A DNA stretch of 64,000 nt from Micrasema longulum (Eukaryota > Arthropoda > Insecta > Trichoptera > Brachycentridae), in assembly GCA_022494885.1 (NCBI GenBank), contig JAGVSM010001434.1:62001-126000 (forward strand), read 5' to 3'. Both the position numbers and the translations under genes were made by a program. The notes beneath the pieces are model-generated. The model was not told the origin of the DNA, did not search any database, and saw nothing but the letters and a program-made list of their open reading frames with translations. The number at the start of each line of letters is the position of its first letter. Position 1 is the stretch's first letter. Below are positions 1 to 11,279 of the stretch, in pieces.

Positions 1-3000
1 CCTCATCAATACAAAGGCATCTGCAAGACCTTGGATACCAATACCGATTGGACGATGTCGCATGTTAGAGGTTTTAGCTTCCGGAACCGGATAGAAGTTG
101 ACATCTATGATTTTATTTAAGTTCCTAGTGACTGTTTTCGTTACGCATTTTAACTTTTGGAAATCATAAGTCTTATTGTCCTTAACAAACATATTGACTG
201 CGATAGAAGCCAAATTACAAACAGCAACTTCATCCTTAGAGGTGTATTCTACTATCTCAGTACAGAGATTACTACACTTAATAGTTCCTAGATTCTTTTG
301 GTTGCTCTTTCGGTTACACGCATCCTTGTACAGCATGTAGGGGGTACCGGTCTCCACTTGAGACTCGATGATGGCCATCCACAGTCGCTGAGCGGGAACC
401 TTCCTCCTGACGCGACCCTCTTCCTCATATTGCGTGTAAAGTTTCTCAAACTCCTCTCCCCAGCAATTGTGCAGGCCGGGGGCATCGTGGGGACACATGA
501 GACTCCAGTCTTCGTTGTTTTCTACACGCCTCATAAAAAGGTCTGGGATCCAGAGAGCGTAAAACAGATCTCTAGCACGGACTTCTTCTTTACCGGTATT
601 TTTTTTCAAGTCTAGGAAATCAAATATATCCGCGTGCCACGGCTCGATGTAAATTGCAAAAGCTCCGGGTCTTTTGTTCCCTCCCTGATCTACGTAGCGA
701 GCGGTGTTGTTGTATACGCGCAACATGGGAAGGAGCCCGTTGGATACTCCGTTGGTCCCCGCTATGTAGGAGCCCTTGGCCCTGATGCAGTGCACGTGCA
801 GGCCGATCCCTCCGGCTGACTTGGAAACGAGGGCACACTGCTTCAGGGTATCGTAGATCCCCTCGATACTGTCTTCACTCATCGCAAGCAGAAAGCAGGA
901 GGACAACTGAGGGCGCGGAGTGGCCGCAGAGAACAGTGTTGGACTGGCGTGAGTGAAATATTTCTCCGAGAGAAGGTTGTAAGTTTCGATAGCGGAATCG
1001 ATATCTTCTCCGTGAATACCAACTGCCACCCTCATGAGCATGTGCTGTGGTCTCTCAGCTACTTTTCCACCGATTTTGAGAAGATACGACCTTTCCAAGG
1101 TTTTGAATCCAAAATAATTATAATTAAAATCTCTATCATAGATAATAGAGGAATCTAATATATCGGCATTTTCTAAAATGACTTTATGATGGAAATCCGA
1201 TATCATGGGCGACCTGATCTTGGTGTGAGGATTAATGATGTTGTATAGATCATCCATTACCTCTGAAAACAAAAAAAAAATTATCAGGACTGCCTGAATG
1301 TTGTGCCATTTGTTGTGAATTACATTTTACTATATTTGTATATATGTACCGGAGAACTGTTTTTTGGTCTCTTTGTGTAGATTGGAGACGGCGAGACGTG
1401 CTGCGAGTATGGCATAGTCCGCATGATCTGTAGTCATAGTAGCGGCAGTCTCAGCTGCCAAGTTGTCCAGCTCTACTGTTGTTACTCCCGAGTAAATACC
1501 ATTTATTACTTTGAGGGTGATAGATACCTGGGAAATGTACAATAGTTATTACTAACCGAAAACACAGTTCTAGGTGTGAAAAGGAACCAGAACCCTGGAT
1601 GAGTGTTTTCAACTCGATGGTTACACTCTTGGTGATATTCCTGGAATAGGAAATTGAGTGGAGTCAACCTCATGTAGTGGTTGGCGCATCACCTACCATT
1701 CTAGAGGTCACGGGTTTGATCCCTAACGAGGTGGAGACGAAAAATTGTTTTAAAGATGATTCTACATTGTTTCGGGACACTTAAAGTAGAAATCAAAATA
1801 ACAGAATGAATTTACTAATCAAAAACAAAAAAAAACCATCACGCCGTTTCTCCGTAAGGGTAGGCAGAGAGGATAGAATGCCAGATCACTCTATCTTTGC
1901 AGACAGATCTCATTCCCTCTACATTCATACATCTTCTTATGCACGAGCGCCGATTATTCCGACTTTTAACATGTCCATCTTCAAGTATTTGTTGGATTTG
2001 GTCATGCCATGTCTTTCTCGGTCTTCCTCTATTTCTGCCTCCATCAACATTCGTATCGTAAATATTTTTAGCCGTTCTTTCGCTGTCCATTCGCTCTTCA
2101 TGTCCAAACCAACGCAGAGCTCCTTTATTGATTTTGTCGATAATGCTTATCCCAGCCTTGCATAATGTACGGATCTCAAAACTTGTGCATCTATCGTACA
2201 TAGCTTAACCACACATTCGCCAAATCAAATGATTAGTAATGAATGTATTAAATAATCAAATGAATCAATCATTTCCGATACACCATAGATAATTGAGATG
2301 GGCACTTCGGGCTTTCATACTTTTTTAAATCATTCGAATGAAAGTTAGTTACTAATGAATACTACCCCCAAAATCTTAATAAGACCCTGGAAGGGGTTAG
2401 TGCATTTCATCAATTTATTTAGTTCAATGAAGACATTCAGTAGTTTTTAATAAAAAAAATTATATTGTATTATCAGTGCTATGAATGTTTTTAGTTTTGC
2501 ATTCCTGAAATTACTCCGCGTGTGACGTCTCAAGTTCTCTTCCGCTTCTACTCAGTCAGTTCTGTATATTGGTCTGTTGACAGTAAGCAAACCAGAAATA
2601 TTTCACAACTGTCTTATCATTGGTCGATTCGTATGAACTAGTGACGTCGTTCAAAATACTTAGTTTTTATTAAAATATTTATTTTTTTTAAATACATTTT
2701 TGAAAAATTTTTATACATAAGGCTGAAGTTCCTCATTGCTAATGAGGAAGTTCAGTGTCTTTTTTTTCTTTTTTTATTTGTTAATGGAATATTAAACTAA
2801 GCCAAAATTTATTTTTTCATATTTATATATAGAATTATCATCGCTATGATTTTTAAAGTTTTGTATTTCTGAAATAACTAATAAAATAAATCACACGGTA
2901 AAAATTAGAGCATTTAATTGTACATCGAAGTTTCTCAAAAATGTATGAAAAAATTCATTTAAATTGTTTTAATAAAAATGAACTACTTCGAAACGTCACA

Positions 3001-5200
3001 GGTGCTTGTGAACAATAACCAATCAATTAATGAGAAAGTTCAGTATCTTTTTTTCCTTTTTTTATTTGTTAATAGAATATTAAACTAGGCCAAAATGTTT
3101 ATTTTTATATATCGTATTATCAGCGCTATGATTTTTTAAAGTTTTGTATTTCTGAAGTAACTCCGCATGTGACGTCAGAGGTTGTTCTATGACAGTTCTT
3201 CCGATTAGTTCGTTTACGGTGACCAAACCGGATATCCTTCAAAGCTCTCATATCATTGGATGGTTCATATGAATTAGTGATGTCATTCAAAGTAGTGCGT
3301 TTTTATTAAAATATTTTTTTTTTTTTCGTACATTTTTAAGAAATTTTACTGTACAATTTAATGCTCTAATTTCTACCGCGCGCAAGAAAACATTTTTTGT
3401 ATCCAATTTCCCGTAGGGCTGAAGTTCCTCATTCATCTAAATGAATTACTGCTGACTTTCATTTGAATAAATTTGCTCACCTTACATCCAACAAAAATGA
3501 CACGCTGCAATTGGAGTCTCAATGCAGTGCCCTATGCACCACTGGATGAGGATAGGGAAATGATGGTGATGAAGAATCAAAAAAACTTTTGTCATTATGT
3601 TTAACCAGTAATAATAATTGACATATAAAATGCCATTTTTTTGTGAGAAACCTCTCCATGTGGTACACTAAAGGAAGGATTGCCAGATAATTTGGAAAAG
3701 GGGGGAAGATGGATCTTAAAAGGAGCTTAAAAAAGAGGACTTATTCAATTAAATGAGTTTTTTTAATCTAATTTATTTTAATAATCATATTTAGCCGAAC
3801 CGCTAATTTTTGATAGATGGCAGGTGGACACCCGGAATAAGTGGAGACCATGGGCAAACAAAAGCAGTGTTGGAAGGCCACACAAAAGATGGGTCGACGA
3901 CATTGCCTCTATTGACAGTAAAACGTAGATGATGAAAGCGGGTGATAGGAAGGAATGGAGAAGTTTGGAAGAGGCCTTTATCCAGCAGTGAAGAGAATAA
4001 GGCTGAAGAAGAAGAAGAAGAAGTTGTTAGTTTTTTAACAAATAATTATGAAAGTCTTCACATGACATTAAAAAATATATATTGCATAAGAATCAACGCT
4101 TTAACTGACTCCACACTTAATCTGTTCCTTTCTTTGCTCCATTGTGTATCAATCGGAGAGAAAACTCTTTCAACATTCACGTTATGTGCGCTTACATGCA
4201 AGTAAAACTCACAGACGTAGAGGGAAGACAGAGCGAGATGCACTTATACCGGCTGGCAAGGCATACAGTAGGTGAGGAAGGACATTTTATAGAAAAGGAG
4301 GGCATGTCCTCCTTTAGGGTACCATCTGGCAACCCTAACTAAAGGGGGCTAAAATTCGTAACACGTTTTATCTACAAAGCAAATTAATGATTAGAATTTG
4401 ACCCCTCACAAATTATTCTAATAGAGATAAAAATATTTATTTCCATTTATCTAAGTGAATGACAAATAGTTCTGTGTGTAAAATAAAATGAGAATACCGG
4501 ACGAGTGATTGAGACTCGATGGCTACTCTCAGGTAAAAATCCTGAAAAAGGAAGTCGAGTGGAGAAAAGTCCGCCTTGAAGCGTAGTGCTCGTACTGTAA
4601 ATAAACTCGCTCGTGAACTCAACAGAAGAACCAAAACATTAATAAAATATATTGACATTAGGCTCCAAGCGAATTTGTGATTGTCTTTATTAGACTAATG
4701 TTTTTCTCTTCAATTGCAAATCATTAGCATCACCAAAGTACTTACAGTATTAATCATCATCATTCCATTTCTACACCTAATGGTGTATAAGGCATTGAAT
4801 TGGTACACTAATCGCAGCGTATCTTGATCGTTTTTGTTACATGAAGATAAGATGATCAGTCTTACGCTTCAGGTGCCAGTCCAAGGACTATGAAATATTC
4901 TAGTGTAAAAACACCCTTAAAATAAATATTTCTTGTCAACTATGTCGGGAATCGAACCCGAGACTTCTAGCATGGTAGGCAAACGCGCTAACCATTACAC
5001 CACGAGGCAGACATCTGTGATTGACTTACAAGACTAATGTTTTTCCCTTAAATTGCAAATCATTAGCATCGAAGTACAGATAGTATCAATAAACTAGTGA
5101 TAAATACTCACCGGGTCTACAAAATCCATGTTCAACCCGTAACATAACTTCTGAATTCTAGAAGTTATCTTGTCTATATGCACCTCCTCCTTTCTTCCTC
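1..5200 (-). CDS. RnrL: Ribonucleoside-diphosphate reductase large subunit (R1), partial, three exons
   Basis: Class Ia R1 reduces ribonucleotides to dNTPs in the cytosol together with the small subunit R2. Exons on the minus strand are 5200-5112, 1527-1350 and 1262-1 (open at the left edge); phases join exactly (DP|VSITL, then FSE|VMDDLY across a split codon). The first visible exon reads [20 protein letters not shown], the ATP-cone region; exon 2 carries [14 protein letters not shown], which includes the Asp of the activity site. Exon 3 (about 420 codons, no stop) holds all three active-site cysteines: [21 protein letters not shown] (also the catalytic Asn and Glu) and [10 protein letters not shown]. 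It ends at [16 protein letters not shown]. The initiator exon (expected to encode a short M-x-V-I-K-R start) was not found; the C-terminal third lies beyond the left edge. The 5200 acceptor could instead be 5197, which fits an upstream RDG codon better. Family identity is very secure by recall of animal R1; the coding frame looks intact and functional. Confidence 0.96.
1556..1745 (+). repeat. tRNA-like SINE head plus an unclassified dispersed repeat
   Basis: 1673-1735 looks like a tRNA-derived head: A-box-like TAGTGGTTGGCGC and B-box-like GGTTTGATCCC. The 110 bases before it resemble 4455-4590 (shared blocks ACTCGATGG and TCGAGTGGAG or TTGAGTGGAG), so a second dispersed repeat abuts it. It lies just upstream of RnrL exon 2 in the intron. 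Confidence 0.55.
1839..2201 (-). pseudogene. LINE (non-LTR retrotransposon) ORF C-terminal fragment
   Basis: Minus-strand open frame of 120 codons with the typical LINE tail [10 protein letters not shown], then [16 protein letters not shown] and a late [11 protein letters not shown] block, closing with YPYGETA and a stop. This is the post-RT C-terminus of insect LINE polyproteins. No polymerase domain is present, so the copy is 5'-truncated. Related, more decayed copies lie at 32527-32885 and 21140-21420. It sits inside the RnrL intron. Confidence 0.75.
2425..2737 (+). mobile_element. MITE family A, copy 1
   Basis: Nonautonomous DNA element whose ends in better copies are AATGAGGAAGTTCAG and its near inverse CTGAAGTTCCTCATT. 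This copy has a degenerate left end and a good right end. The interior shares TGTGACGTC and TTTTTATTAAAATATTT blocks with the other copies. Confidence 0.65.
2741..3025 (+). mobile_element. MITE family A, rearranged copy 2 (right half inverted)
   Basis: The left part runs in the same direction as the other copies (AATGAGGAAGTTCAG start). From about 2890 on the sequence is the reverse complement of the usual right half, seen as AAAAATTAGAGCATTTAA where intact copies read TTAATGCTCTAATTT, and ACGTCACAGG instead of the forward order. The element is therefore a half-forward, half-inverted chimera between two normal copies. Confidence 0.6.
3029..3433 (+). mobile_element. MITE family A, copy 3 (near complete)
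   Basis: About 405 bp with terminal inverted repeats AATGAGAAAGTTCAG and CTGAAGTTCCTCATT. It matches the 18679-19073 copy along its whole length, including TTTTTATTAAAATATTTTTT and TAATGCTCTAATTTCTACC near the right end. No coding capacity was seen. Confidence 0.75.
3800..4025 (+). pseudogene. RTE-like LINE 3' end with GAA-repeat tail
   Basis: One frame reads [19 protein letters not shown] followed by VDDIASID, a short gap, then [15 protein letters not shown]. This is the conserved C-terminal W-P-GRP-RW-DD ... DR-W-LEEAF block of RTE-like LINEs. It ends in a (GAA)n run at 4005-4022, as LINE 3' ends often do. There is an in-frame stop, so it is dead. Confidence 0.7.
4455..4590 (+). repeat. 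Dispersed repeat, second copy (see 1556)
   Basis: Shares the order AGAATACC, GAGTG, ACTCGATGG, ACTCTC, ATCCTGA, GGAAGTCGAGTGGAG with 1570-1660. Function and class unknown; it lies in the RnrL intron. Confidence 0.5.
4755..5012 (-). repeat. tRNA-derived SINE family A, full-length copy
   Basis: On the minus strand a tRNA-like head (A box TGGTGTAATGGTTAGCGCG, B box GGGTTCGATTCC, 5012-4935) is followed by a body with AGAATATTTCATAGTCC and CTGAAGCGTAAGACTGATCA, and a tail ending in ATGATGAT. Other copies are at 27299-27563 (minus), 45085-45332 (plus), and fragments at 26058, 38757 and 61460. Flanked by about 75-bp direct repeats (4675-4752 and 5016-5092). Confidence 0.85.
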
Positions 5201-6084
5201 CTAAGAATAAAAGCAAAATCATTTTTTTTTTAAATGGATTACAAATATCACTGACCAAAATATAACCTCAATCCTGCAATACATATTATCAATGGATCGG
5301 AAAGATATTAGAACCAATTTGTATACCATATGAGATATTAGCGAGTAAACAGATTACTAGTCGAAAAACAAAGAAATAATAATATTGATTCTCGAGAATG
5401 GCGACCCGACTCTGCCCTAATTGGGTACACGTATAAACTACTAACAGTTCGAGTGTTAGAAAAACGCCAATCTTTTTTCAAAAACAAGTCTGAGATAACT
5501 TACCTCGTTTTAAAACGAAAAGTTTGTGAAATTTGCCCACCATTGTTAGATGATATTTTAAGTAAATGTAAATCAGCAAGGTTAGCCTTTCCGAAAAACC
5601 TACACGATACTGAAAATAAAATTATGGTTCAGGAATCTATGTGAAGCAAACGACCAAAAACCGACTAGTTTAATATTTACGTTCAATCCTCAGCTGACAA
5701 AGCTACACAACGCAAAGAAATAAACTATAAGCAAGTTACAAAAATTCGCGAATCAGAAGCATTGGCAAACGCGCAAGAGTGGCGTTTTCCGTTTTCCCGC
5801 GCAAATAAGCGGCAAACGCTACGATAAACCATAGACTCGACGAACGCTGAAAACCAAGATCACACACAATTTTAATTTGGGTTTTCAGAAAAAATAATAA
5901 TGGGTAAAAATCGTGGAACAAAAAAATACAGTTCGACAGAAGGATCAAACCAGACAAAAGCGTTTGATTTGTTAACTTTCTTTTTTCCGTAGTAACATTA
6001 AAAACGACTCCGCGACCCCTTGGAATAACAATTAAGGTTCCACTATATTCCTTTGTATACATTAACACCATATGCTGGAAAATC

Positions 6085-6168
6085 AAAGGATGAGTTGAAA
6101 GTTTCAAAGGATGAGTTGAAAGTTTCAAAGGATGAGTTGAAAGTTTTAAAGGATGAGTTGAAAGTTTC
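6085..6168 (+). repeat. Minisatellite, 21-bp unit, about four copies
   Basis: Unit AAAGGATGAGTTGAAAGTTT plus C repeated four times with one or two changes. On the plus strand the unit length keeps a frame open (KDELKVS repeats inside a 66-codon frame), but there is no sign this is a gene. Confidence 0.9.
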
Positions 6169-6359
6169 AACGGATAAAAGAATTTGTGAAAAAGAGTTAA
6201 CAGTTGTATTAAATAATAAAATATCATTGTCAGATGGAATTTTAGTATTGTAAGGGGTGCCGTGCAAGATATTTTCGATCATAATAAAATTTTCGAATAA
6301 TTTGATCCATTGAAATTCGTGAAAAATTATGATGATGCTTAATGATGAATAACGATAAG

Positions 6360-6497
6360 AGTTTAAAAAACGTACAAACTATGCAGAGTGGTAAATGTTA
6401 TCCAGTTTATAAAGTGATGATTCAAATCAGCCAATGATAAGTCGTAAGCTCTGTAAATGCCTAGAAATCCGTATTCCTTTTCAAAAATGTTCTCCAT
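6360..6497 (-). mobile_element. MITE family D fragment
   Basis: Carries the family blocks TTTATAAAGTG, AATCAGCCAATGATAAG and TCTGTAAATGCCTAG also seen at 7572, 16447, 34245, 47640 and 51910. Confidence 0.6.
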
Positions 6498-6794
6498 TTC
6501 ATTGAATTATCTATAAATCTATGTACGTACAATATGTAGACATGAAAATGTTTTCTAAGTCCCAGATAGCAGTGAAACTTGGTACAAACTTGATTTAAGA
6601 CTGATGGAAGGTTGAAAAGGAAAATTAGACGCCACAAGTTTTTATCAAAAGTTGCTGGAATCTTGTTATATCAAGAATGGTATTTCAGAATCTGAAAGTC
6701 CTACAGTAATGATCAACACATTGCCATATTCATAAAATATGGAGAGAATTGCTTTTTTTATTTAAACTGTTGTATTTAATCCCAGGACTTTTCT

Positions 6795-6975
6795 AAAAGA
6801 CCGATTTTTTTGGCACCACAACAGGCCGTGAGACCTAATTACAGTGGTGAATTGCAGCACTTTACACTCAGCCTTAAGAAAAATCACATTTAATTTTTGT
6901 GTTCTTACCAGGAATCGAACCCAGAACCTTTCATGTGTGAGCCAAATGTCTTAACCACTACACCACGGAGGCCGC
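6795..6975 (-). repeat. tRNA-derived SINE family D
   Basis: The minus-strand head has CCGTGGTGTAGTGGTTAAGA (A box) and TGGGTTCGATTCCTGG (B box), followed by a body with GTGCTGCAATTCACCACTG and GGTCTCACGGCC. Distinct body from SINE families A, B and C. Confidence 0.75.
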
Positions 6976-7571
6976 CGAATTAAATTATTGCATGACAAAT
7001 ATCCAAAAAAGTGGTTAATTCCAAACTACATTCAGATTGGCAATACTATCAGTCATAGAAAAATGTATATTTCACCGTTTTTGTCTGTGGGTTTCATGTC
7101 ATTTTTAATGCGCAGTTCTGCAGGTGCAGACAAATAGTTCTACATTATCTCTGGGTGCAGATGAATTTGTGAATTCGTATTTTAATTATGCATCATTGGA
7201 TGTTTTTCCGGCGATTTTAAAACTTTTAATATTGTCGAAGTGTTAATACTACTCAGTTTAAAGGATAAACTTTTGACATGCCACTGAGGAAAAAACAATA
7301 AAAATGAGTTTTCGTAGCACTGTCATTCGACAAAACCGTCCTGTCAAGAGTTCTTTAAAAGTAAGTATGATATTAATATCTCATCCACTGCATAGTGCTT
7401 ACAATAGTTTAAACGGATTAATTATTAAATATCACAAACATTATACTATTATTGAATTGAATTAATTGAATTATGTTTTATTTACAGAACGAAAGGGCTG
7501 TTGATAATATATCGATATAATAAACCAATACTTTAACCCCAGAGGCTCTTATACTTCACAAAAGTTAACAG

Positions 7572-7714
7572 ATGGAAGAGTTGAGGAAATGAAGATGTTT
7601 AAATATAGGCAGAACGCTTAATGTTACACAGTTTGTAAAGTGGCCACTTCAACCAGCCAATGACAGCACATAAGCCCAGTAAGACTTCCATATTTCCTTC
7701 CCAAAATGTTTTCC
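7572..7714 (-). mobile_element. MITE family D copy
   Basis: Contains TTTGTAAAGTGGCCACTT, AACCAGCCAATGACAG and a terminal ATTTCCTTCCC block that match the 34245-34725 cluster in inverse orientation. Confidence 0.65.
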
Positions 7715-8283
7715 TTTTGTTGCAACAAATTTTGATTTGAATATCAGATACTACAGATACCCTGAGAAATCCCGCTAGTCGAAAAGCTAGTAAGTCATAA
7801 AACAGTTTTATTTATTTGTTTCAGAGTTGAGAGACAAAAGAATGCACCGGACTCTGATCTCCAGTCAATTGACATGCATTATTTGTCTTCACATTATCTG
7901 ACATCACATCATATGACTTTCTTGGCAAAAATAGCCCGTAATTTTTATTATTTATTCAAAATAAATATACTGAGTAATAATAACAAGATATTTGATTTAA
8001 TATTAATATTTTTAAGAAGCTTCGTGTTTTTTGTTTTGTTTTTTTTTTGTTTTTTTATTTTTTGCTAAATAAATCAAAAATTGCGTGAATGTTGGTGTGA
8101 CAACCTTGTAGGATGTTTGTAAAAACAAACATCATGCAAGTTTGTTGGATGGTAACTATGAAGTTTGCTTTTAACTTGCCTCAATTTTACAGAGTTGCAA
8201 TCTCAAACTTGGGTCAAGCTTGAACTCTTGATACTTCAAACTTGATACTAGCTTGAGGCAAGTTTAAATTGCTATCTGGGGTA

Positions 8284-9070
8284 GATTTTATTGATTGAAG
8301 ACTTTATAAAGTTTGGGGACCAGGAAATATAAGTTTCAATTCAACTACTCTTAATTCTTGCGAATGGGAGCCAGTGCCAAATAAGCTTTTGGCGTCACTG
8401 CGACCTGTGTAAATTATTTGTGACGGGTGAATTTAATTCTCACCTTCCAAGCCCAAGTCTTCGAAGAGTCAGGCTACGACCTTACTTTAACTGAAATTAA
8501 ATTTTAACCATATTTAAAAATGAAAAAAAGGTACATTGACAAAATCATTTTTGTAATAAATAATAAAGAACAAAAAACACGAGGTACATTGCTGATAGTT
8601 ATTTAATATATATCTAATTTAATTACTTTTTTAAACACAAAACGAAAATAACATTTTTTTAAAAATGTCAACATCATTCTATTCCAATTATTTTAATAAA
8701 ATTTACTAAAGACAAGAGAAATAAACGGAATATTAACGTACGTAGATTTTTTAATTACATTACATTGTTGAACCACGACGTGCTGCCGCCAGTGACGATT
8801 ATGAGAAACTCTGTAAATAATAATTTAAACACGATAATGGGCTGATTCGTTCTTAGATTGTAATCGTAAAATACTGCTGTGCAAATACCTTTAAAAAGTA
8901 TATTACAATTGTACGTCTGTTTTGTAAACTATCCTATAACTTTTTACCCTTATTGTGTATGAGTCCATATATTATTCACAGTGTTTTCGTACAGCGTGTA
9001 CTTAACCGGTAACATAATAAATATGGCAAAGTATTTTTTACTTTCAGATTAGACTATTGGTATACTATAA
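8284..9070. other. Intergenic, no gene or clear repeat seen
   Basis: AT-rich DNA between the 1.7-kb element and the LINE cluster. No exon-like block, tRNA or inverted repeat was recognised. Confidence 0.5.
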
Positions 9071-9074
9071 TAAG

Positions 9075-9163
9075 TGAGTACGCTTGTGCTCCCAATATTC
9101 TTGTATGGCGCAGAAACGTGGACAATTAAAACACGTGAGCAGGAGAGAATGGACTCTTTCTAG
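9075..9163 (+). pseudogene. RTE-like LINE reverse transcriptase fragment
   Basis: A plus-strand frame reads LVLPIFLYGAETWTIKTREQ, the LYG-ETW motif near the end of the RT domain of RTE-like LINEs. About 90 bp, next to the opposite-strand Jockey-like LINE. Confidence 0.6.
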
Positions 9164-10430
9164 TTTTAGGAATAAATATTTAGGGAGCGGGTCCCAAAGG
9201 AAACTGTCATAGTCTAATCTACTACGGATGAAGTTGTTATAAAAAAGTTTAATGGTTGAAGGGAAAAAAACCCCACCATACCCTTGATACTGCTCGTAGA
9301 GTTTACGTTTTTTTCGCATTTGGCTACTATGTACTCAATGTGGGACTTCCATGACAGTTTTCAGTCAAGAATAAGTCCGAGGAATTTTGTTTGCTTTGAA
9401 CAAGGAATAGGAACTGAATCAATGTAGATTTGGGAGTCAGGAATTTTATGATTTCTAGTAAAAAATATCACCTTTTATCCGAGGCTAGATCGAGCCCATT
9501 TTTACAAAGCCACTGGTTAAATGTATCAAGGGCATCGTTTAGGGATTGAGATGTCATTGAAAGTGTTTTTTAGAGATATATAGAACAATGTCATCAGCAT
9601 ATTGAAAAATGGATGCTTATTGTTGGATAACCTTTTCAAGATTATGGCAGTAAATGTTGAAGAGTGAAGGACTCAGGACTGAACCATGGGGAAGACCTTT
9701 CCAAATAATTCTACTGATGGTTGGCTCTGTTCTGGAAATAAAAATAGTGCATTCACTCAATGTATTAAATATTAGACGATTGAGTTTTGGAGGAATACCT
9801 ATTTGAGAGAACTTGGTTTTAAGAATAGGAATAAGAACATTATCGTATGCCCCGGCAATGTCCAAAAATGTAGCTGCCAGATATTGTCGTAATTGCATAA
9901 TGAATGTCTGAGGTGAGAATACTAAGATTATCCAGGCAAGATTTCTATTCTCTGGACCCAAATTGTATGGAAGGGAGGAGTGGATTACTCTCCACATACC
10001 ACTCAATTCTGTTCTTGATCAGGTATTCCAGAATTTTCAAAAAGCAGAAAGATAAAGCGATTGGATGTCAGCTAGAACCCAAATTTGGGTCTTTAACCTG
10101 CTTGAGTTTTGCAATTACAATTTGCTTCTTCCAAGAGACAGGAATAGAGCCAGAGGTGAATATAAAATTATAAAAGTTCAAAACATACTTCAGAAGTTGA
10201 TCTGGAAAATTTTGAAAAAAAACATATGGGATCTTATCTTTTTCCGGCGCAGATTTGTAGACGGATTTGAGAACTATCTTTAACTCTTCCTGTTTAAATG
10301 GAGCATCAAGCCAATTGAGCTTATGTTTGCCCCGGGCACCTATTACTCTAGAGACTGGCCTGCCTGGTAATTCCCACTTGATAGAAATTGCTTTGTAGAG
10401 GTGCTTACCAAATTCTAAGAAAACTTTCAT
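9164..10430 (-). pseudogene. Jockey-like LINE reverse transcriptase, degenerate
   Basis: Minus-strand pieces in order: an RT thumb/finger start (LDAPFKQEELKIVLKS, then FIFTSGSIPVSWKKQIV), the palm block TFLDIAGAYDNV, GLPHGSVLSPSLFNIY, the catalytic QYADDIVLYI at about 9580-9620, and a late IRSRLDYDSFLWDPLP piece at 9085-9320. Frames shift at least twice. The endonuclease domain is absent, so this is a 5'-truncated, frameshifted copy. Confidence 0.85.
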
Positions 10431-10439
10431 GTCAAATAA

Positions 10440-11140
10440 ATCTTTTTTGTCATTGAAATAAGGTGCAGATAATTATAGTCTACATTGTATTAATGTATTT
10501 AATGAGCACTGTAGAATAGGGAAATATCACATACTACGATTATCGATAAAAATATATGAAATGGATTTAGAATAATTAATTGTATTTTCAAAATCAATAT
10601 GGATATTGTACAGAAATGTTTTCATACATAAATGTAAAAAAGAAATTCAATAAAAATATGTTAGTAGAAAAGCGCGATGTGTTTGGACTCTGTTGTTGTG
10701 ATGTCAAGATTCATGAAATTGTTCTACACACATTTCAATGGCAGGAACAAATAAACATGAATCGTGACGTATTAGGGGCGTGGCCAATGGAATCACCGTT
10801 TTTGCAGGAATTCTAAATTACAAATTTAAAAGTATTTGTTATGCTACTAATAATTAGCAAAAACTTTTTTTTTTTACTGGACAAAATTTCATAGACCTTT
10901 ATTACTTTAAAAATGTAAAAAAAAACCTGATATTTCCCTATTATGAAAAATAGTAATAATTATAAATTTTAGTAAATAATATTCAAGAAATAAAATATAA
11001 TATGGAGAGAAAAGAAGCACTCTGTATTCAATATGCATACTTGTGTGGGTACTGTGATCGCCTCAACTTAGGCTGCGTTACCTTTAACTTCCTTAATTGA
11101 AAAATAAATATATGTTTTAATAATTTATTCAAATATGTCA
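10440..11140. other. Intergenic, no gene seen
   Basis: AT-rich DNA. A 78-codon plus-strand frame at 10580-10816 has no recognisable domain and is probably chance. Confidence 0.5.
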
Positions 11141-11149
11141 ATGGGGTAG

Positions 11150-11270
11150 TCAAACCCAGTTGGTGGTAATAACCATGTGAGAAAATGGGAATTAGGTTAT
11201 GGTAGAACAGGGAGTGAACCTTGATCCAAAGTCAGCAACATTACTACAGAACAACAGATGACCTGTATCT
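11150..11270 (-). repeat. SINE family C, decayed
   Basis: Shares the order GGGAATTAGGTTATGGTAGA, GGAGTGAACCTTGATC and ACTACAG with the family C heads at 49150 and 14060. The B box is degenerate. Confidence 0.4.
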
Positions 11271-11279
11271 TGGTATTGT

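Larger units (their letters stand above)
6561..8280. mobile_element. 1.7-kb nonautonomous element with terminal inverted repeats
   Basis: Left end CCCAGATAGCAGTGAAACTT and right end AAGTTTAAATTGCTATCTGGG are inverted repeats. The interior has no transposase I could recognise and contains a nested SINE (6795-6975) and a MITE D copy (7572-7714), so it is old. The right 200 bp is rich in AAACTTG and CAAGTTT blocks, subterminal repeats of both orientations. Superfamily not assigned. Confidence 0.55.

Noticed and set aside
298..615. Plus-strand open frame of 105 codons
   Set aside because: Antisense shadow of the RnrL exon, whose minus frame is continuous from 1262 to 1 with conserved motifs.
4935..5012. 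tRNA gene candidate
   Set aside because: Has A and B boxes but is fused to a SINE body repeated at 27299 and 45085; it is a SINE head, not a free tRNA gene. The same applies to 16270-16350, 6890-6975 and 43400-43480.
6053..6253. KDEL-like repeat protein in a 66-codon frame
   Set aside because: Produced by a 21-bp minisatellite whose unit length is a multiple of three; both strands are open, and no promoter or homologue is evident.
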